Positions 6,525 through 9,832 of a stretch of DNA of 9,832 bases are shown piece after piece. The stretch comes from Syntrophomonadaceae bacterium (GTDB taxonomy: Bacteria; Bacillota; Dethiobacteria; DTU022). The stretch covers positions 1 through 9,832 of the forward strand of contig PWSG01000147.1 of the NCBI GenBank assembly GCA_003564055.1, in the 5' to 3' direction. The notes beneath the pieces are model-generated. The model had not been told where the DNA came from and made no database searches. It saw only the letters and a list, made by a program, of their open reading frames with translations. A program made the position numbers and the translations under genes. Within the stretch, counting starts at the first letter, position 1; each line of letters opens with the position of its first letter.

Positions 6525-6631
6525 TTAGATCACTCCTTGCGACTATTTTAACTTATTCATTATTCGCCAAAAATTTTGTTTCTCCTGTTTATATCAACTG
6601 ACTATTTAAAGATTTATTCTTTTTACTCTTT
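6525..6631. other. AT-rich gap between ppdK and the oxidoreductase
   Basis: This 107-bp stretch is strongly A/T-rich and holds no gene. No GC-rich hairpin followed by T's is visible, so ppdK mRNA may read through. Weak promoter-like words occur on the minus strand, such as TTGATA and a TAAAAT close to the TTG start, but none has a good partner at proper spacing. A separate promoter therefore cannot be asserted. Confidence 0.5.
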
Positions 6632-9289
6632 TTAATATTCTATCTGGTAAAGACTGGCCCTTGCTGCGGCCAGGCGGGCAATAGGAATCCGATAAGGTGA
6701 GCAGCTTACATACTCCAGCCCAGCGGCGTGGAAAAATTCAATAGATGAAGGGTCACCACCGTGCTCTCCACAAATACCCAGCTTTATATCTGGCCTGGTT
6801 AAGCGGCCTTTTTCAATTGCTATCTCTACCAATCTGCCTACACCTTCACGGTCAATTTCAGCAAAAGGATTTTCTTTCAATATCTTTTGCTGGAGATAGA
6901 AAGGTAAAAACTTGCCTTCCGAGTCATCCCTGCTATAACCAAGAGTAGTTTGTGTAAGATCATTGGTGCCGAAAGAGAAAAATGATGCTGATTCCGCCAG
7001 CTGATCGGCAACCAGGCAGGCCCTGGGGAGTTCAATCATTGTCCCAACCAGGTAAGACAGCTGCCTGCCCTGTTCTTTAAAAACTGCTGCTGCTTCATTA
7101 TCGACAAGCTGTTTCATCATTTCCATTTCTCCACGATGTCCAACCAGGGGAATCATAATTTCAGGCTTTAGCTGGTCGGGGGGAAATCCTTCTTCTAAAA
7201 GTTCAAAAACAGCCATAAATATTGCCCTGACCTGCATGCGGTAAATTTCCGGGTAAACCAAACCCAGACGGCAGCCGCGATGGCCTAACATAGGGTTAAA
7301 TTCTGACAGGTTGCGCACTTTCTGCAGCAACTCTTCTTTAAAAGCCAATTTTTCGGCATCACCGCCTTCTCTTTGCAGGCGATCCACTTCTACTAAAAGA
7401 TTTTCCCTGTCTGGTAAAAACTCGTGCAAAGGAGGGTCCAAGAGACGAATAGTGACAGGTTTCCCAACCATTTCCTTTAAGATGCCTTTAAAGTCACTCT
7501 GCTGCATGGGTAAAAGTTCATCGAGGGCTGCTTCACGTTCTTTCAATTCTGATGAAAGGATCATTTTTTGAACAACTGGAACGCGTTCAGCCGCCATGAA
7601 CATATGCTCTGTTCGGCACAAACCAATTCCCTGGGCGCCCATCTCTAAGGCAAGACGTGAATCTTCCGGGTTATCTGCATTTGCTCTTACCTTAAGGCGG
7701 CGAATTTCATCGGCCCAGCCAAGAAGCTCATGAAATTCATCGCTGAACTGGGGTTCAATTAATGATGTTTCCCCAAGAATAACCTGGCCTGTGCTGCCAT
7801 CAATGGAAAGAACCTCTCCCTCTGAATATTCTACCCCGGCAATATAAAAGCGGCCTTTTCCCAGTTCAATTTTTAACTCATCGCAGCCGCAAACACAGGG
7901 CTTACCCATGCCACGGGCTACAACTGCGGCATGGCTTGTCATTCCACCCCTGCTGGTTAGAACACCCTCGGCGGCAATAATACCGCTGATATCATCGGGA
8001 GTAGTTTCCGGGCGGACAAGGAGAACTTTTTCTCCAGCCTGGGCAGTTTCCTCGGCCCGATCAGCATCAAAAATCACCTTACCGGATGCAGCGCCAGGAG
8101 AAGCAGGCAAACCGCTTGCTATAATATCCTTTTTGGCATCTGGATCAATGCGCCAGTGCATTAAGTGTTCGAGTTGATGCGGCTCAATTCTTTTAATAGC
8201 CTCCTGCTTTGTAATTAGCTCTTCTTTAACCATATCAACGGCAACCCTTAAAGCAGCAGAGGTAGTCCTTTTGCCTGTCCGAGTCTGCAGCATGTAAAGC
8301 TTGCCCCGTTCAATGGTAAATTCAATATCCTGCATATCGCGGTAATGGTTTTCTAAAATGTCGCAGATCTCAATGAATCGGCTGTATACAGCGGGCAAGT
8401 CTTTTTTAAGACCCTCAAGCGGTTTTGGCGTGCGGATTCCGGCGACGACATCTTCTCCCTGGGCATTAAGCAGGTATTCACCATAAAGCTTTCGCTCCCC
8501 CGTCGAGGGATCGCGGGTAAAAGCCACACCTGTGCCGCTATCTGCCCCAAGGTTGCCAAAAACCATGGCCTGGACATTAACTGCGGTGCCCAGATCATCG
8601 GGGATACGATTGGCCTTACGGTATACTACAGCACGATCTGTATTCCAGGATTTAAAGACGGCTTCAATGGCAAAAAATAACTGCTCCTGCGGATCTGTTG
8701 GAAATTCATTTCCCGTTTCTTCGTGCACTAAATCTAAGAAATCTTTTACAACCTGCTCAAGATCAGCTTCGTTAAGCTCAGCATCAGTCTTAACTTTTTT
8801 ACGCTGTCTTATTTCTGTAAGCACATTTTCAAAACTATAATGCCCCACCTTTAGCACCACGTCACCAAACATCTGTATAAAGCGGCGGTAGCAGTCCAGG
8901 GCAAAACGACGATTACCGGTTTCTACTGCCAGCGACTCTGTCGCCTTCTCGTTCAAGCCCAGGTTTAAGACGGTATCCATCATTCCGGGCATGGAAATAA
9001 CAGCGCCTGAACGCACTGACAGTAAAAGAGGCTGTTCCCCGCCGAAGTTGCGACTGGTCTGCTGTTCAAGAAGGTTTAAGTTTTCAATTATTTCCCCTTT
9101 AAGCTCAGGCCAGAGTCCCCCCCCCTGCCTTAGATACTGATTACAGGCCTCTGTAGTAACAGTAAAACCTGGCGGTACCGGCAAACCAATGCGAGCCATC
9201 TCGGCCAGGTTGGCACCTTTGCCCCCCAGAAGACTCTTCATCGATTTATCGCCTTGTTCAAAAGGAAAAACATGCTGCCCTGTCTTCAA
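6632..9289 (-). CDS. ppdK: Pyruvate, phosphate dikinase
   Basis: This 885-aa enzyme, of normal family length, reversibly converts pyruvate, ATP and phosphate into PEP, AMP and pyrophosphate. The N-terminal ATP-binding domain (about 1-360) begins with the hallmark L-L-G-G-K-G-A-N-L-A-E-M (20-31). The swivelling phosphohistidine domain (about 390-505) holds the catalytic site G-G-M-T-S-H-A-A, with H453 as phosphocarrier and T451 as the expected regulatory phosphothreonine. The C-terminal TIM barrel (about 515-880) binds PEP/pyruvate, with G-L-C-R-T-E-H-M-F (556-564), N-D-L-T-Q-T-T-L-G-Y (776-785) and the active-site Cys in G-I-C-G-E-H-G-G (C840). The start is TTG at 9289. A purine-rich AGGGGG lies 8 nt upstream, and starting at the internal Met17 would cut off the conserved N-terminus. 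It lies 1 nt after the stop of its regulator gene, so the two are almost certainly cotranscribed. No intrinsic terminator is seen after the TAA. Confidence 0.99.
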   Translation of the reverse strand: MKTGQHVFPFEQGDKSMKSLLGGKGANLAEMARIGLPVPPGFTVTTEACNQYLRQGGGLWPELKGEIIENLNLLEQQTSRNFGGEQPLLLSVRSGAVISMPGMMDTVLNLGLNEKATESLAVETGNRRFALDCYRRFIQMFGDVVLKVGHYSFENVLTEIRQRKKVKTDAELNEADLEQVVKDFLDLVHEETGNEFPTDPQEQLFFAIEAVFKSWNTDRAVVYRKANRIPDDLGTAVNVQAMVFGNLGADSGTGVAFTRDPSTGERKLYGEYLLNAQGEDVVAGIRTPKPLEGLKKDLPAVYSRFIEICDILENHYRDMQDIEFTIERGKLYMLQTRTGKRTTSAALRVAVDMVKEELITKQEAIKRIEPHQLEHLMHWRIDPDAKKDIIASGLPASPGAASGKVIFDADRAEETAQAGEKVLLVRPETTPDDISGIIAAEGVLTSRGGMTSHAAVVARGMGKPCVCGCDELKIELGKGRFYIAGVEYSEGEVLSIDGSTGQVILGETSLIEPQFSDEFHELLGWADEIRRLKVRANADNPEDSRLALEMGAQGIGLCRTEHMFMAAERVPVVQKMILSSELKEREAALDELLPMQQSDFKGILKEMVGKPVTIRLLDPPLHEFLPDRENLLVEVDRLQREGGDAEKLAFKEELLQKVRNLSEFNPMLGHRGCRLGLVYPEIYRMQVRAIFMAVFELLEEGFPPDQLKPEIMIPLVGHRGEMEMMKQLVDNEAAAVFKEQGRQLSYLVGTMIELPRACLVADQLAESASFFSFGTNDLTQTTLGYSRDDSEGKFLPFYLQQKILKENPFAEIDREGVGRLVEIAIEKGRLTRPDIKLGICGEHGGDPSSIEFFHAAGLEYVSCSPYRIPIARLAAARASLYQIEY

Positions 9290-9290
9290 C

Positions 9291-9832
9291 TCACCTTCCC
9301 CCTTTTATCAACTGGATGATATTATTGGCTACTTCTTCTACTGCTTTGTTGGAAACATCAAAAACTGTGCAGCCCAGTTTTTTCATTACCCGGCGGGCAT
9401 AAGCTAGTTCTTCTTCTATGCGTTCTGCATTTATGTAATCAGCATCTTCATCCAGGCCGAGCGCTTTAAGACGCTCCTTTCTAATTTCCCGGAGCTGTCC
9501 GGGATTTATCACCAGGCCGATAATTTTTTCAGATGGTATCCAAAACAGCTCTTCGGGCACCTCAACCTCGGGAACAAGGGGCAGATTGGCAACCATAATT
9601 CCCTGGTGAGCCAAATACATACTAAGCGGAGTTTTTGAGGTTCTCGAAATGCCGACGAGAATAATATCAGCCTGAGCAAAACCCCGCGGATCTTTGCCAT
9701 CATCATGTTTAACGGCAAATTCGACTGCAGCAACCCGGCGGAAATAGGCTTCGTCAAGCTGCCGGAGCGTACCCGCTTCGAAATTAGGCTGCCTGCAGGT
9801 AACCCGGCTAAATGCTCCCATCAGTGAACCGA
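9291..9832 (-). CDS. yqfL: Pyruvate phosphate dikinase regulatory protein (DUF299 kinase/phosphorylase), 5' end outside window
   Basis: This bifunctional regulator uses ADP to phosphorylate, and thus inactivate, PPDK on the Thr two residues before the catalytic His. It uses phosphate to remove that group. About 180 C-terminal residues are visible. The family is about 270 aa, so roughly a third lies beyond the right edge. The reading frame stays open to the end of the window, so the Met at 9821 is internal and not the start. Hallmarks are E-F-A-V-K-H-D-D-G-K-D-P-R-G, the P-loop-like G-I-S-R-T-S-K-T-P-L-S-M-Y-L-A, and N-L-P-L-V-P-E-V-E-V-P. The order regulator then ppdK with a 1-nt gap fits the expected regulator-target pair. 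The target site T-S-H is intact in the neighbouring PPDK. Confidence 0.95.
   Translation of the reverse strand, partial: GSLMGAFSRVTCRQPNFEAGTLRQLDEAYFRRVAAVEFAVKHDDGKDPRGFAQADIILVGISRTSKTPLSMYLAHQGIMVANLPLVPEVEVPEELFWIPSEKIIGLVINPGQLREIRKERLKALGLDEDADYINAERIEEELAYARRVMKKLGCTVFDVSNKAVEEVANNIIQLIKGGR

Noticed and set aside
1..9832. CRISPR array, phage genes or toxin-antitoxin pair
   Set aside because: No regularly spaced repeats and no small gene pairs of that kind are visible. The window is mostly core metabolism and information processing.

Overview
The window looks like a core chromosomal segment of an anaerobic, low-to-mid GC Firmicute of the class Clostridia, possibly acetogenic or syntrophic. 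This is an inference. It rests on the dnaG-rpoD pair with clostridial-type SigA, on pyruvate phosphate dikinase coupled to its DUF299 regulator, on a stand-alone corrinoid-activation domain, and on a large FAD/iron-sulfur oxidoreductase carrying an MvhD-type electron-transfer domain. Shine-Dalgarno sequences are strong (AGGAG, GGAGG), two genes start with TTG, and sigma-A type promoters fit the same picture.

Layout from left to right. Positions 1-25 hold the 5' end of a tRNA on the minus strand, which runs out of the window. A divergent promoter region follows, whose two -35 boxes overlap in a perfect 13-bp palindrome. Next is the only plus-strand gene (163-846), a 227-aa protein related to the activation domain of B12-dependent methionine synthase. 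Just after it is a 79-bp non-coding element with near-perfect terminal inverted repeats (856-934), like a REP or MITE. A complete tRNA-Asn (GUU, CCA encoded) lies on the minus strand with a near-consensus promoter and a pair of 14-bp direct repeats upstream.

Everything from 1220 to the right end is coded on the minus strand and is read right to left. In transcription order it begins with the regulator of pyruvate phosphate dikinase (yqfL, 5' end outside the window), then ppdK one base later. After a 107-bp AT-rich gap comes the 696-aa FAD/Fe-S/MvhD-type oxidoreductase, which ends at a strong intrinsic terminator (4376-4407). A new unit then begins: a probable promoter (about 4317-4347), a leader that can form two mutually exclusive hairpins (an attenuator candidate, 4220-4301), then dnaG, then rpoD overlapping dnaG by 8 bp. 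This is the macromolecular-synthesis operon core (primase and primary sigma factor) without rpsU.

Functionally, yqfL and ppdK form a regulated pyruvate/PEP interconversion module. The oxidoreductase probably moves electrons between NAD(P)H, FAD, Fe-S clusters and an unidentified partner. dnaG and rpoD couple replication priming to housekeeping transcription. The points most worth a second look are the dnaG leader, the multi-domain oxidoreductase with a modified MvhD cysteine pattern, the inverted-repeat element at 856-934, and the B12-activation gene with its extra C-terminal cysteine motif lying between two tRNA genes.
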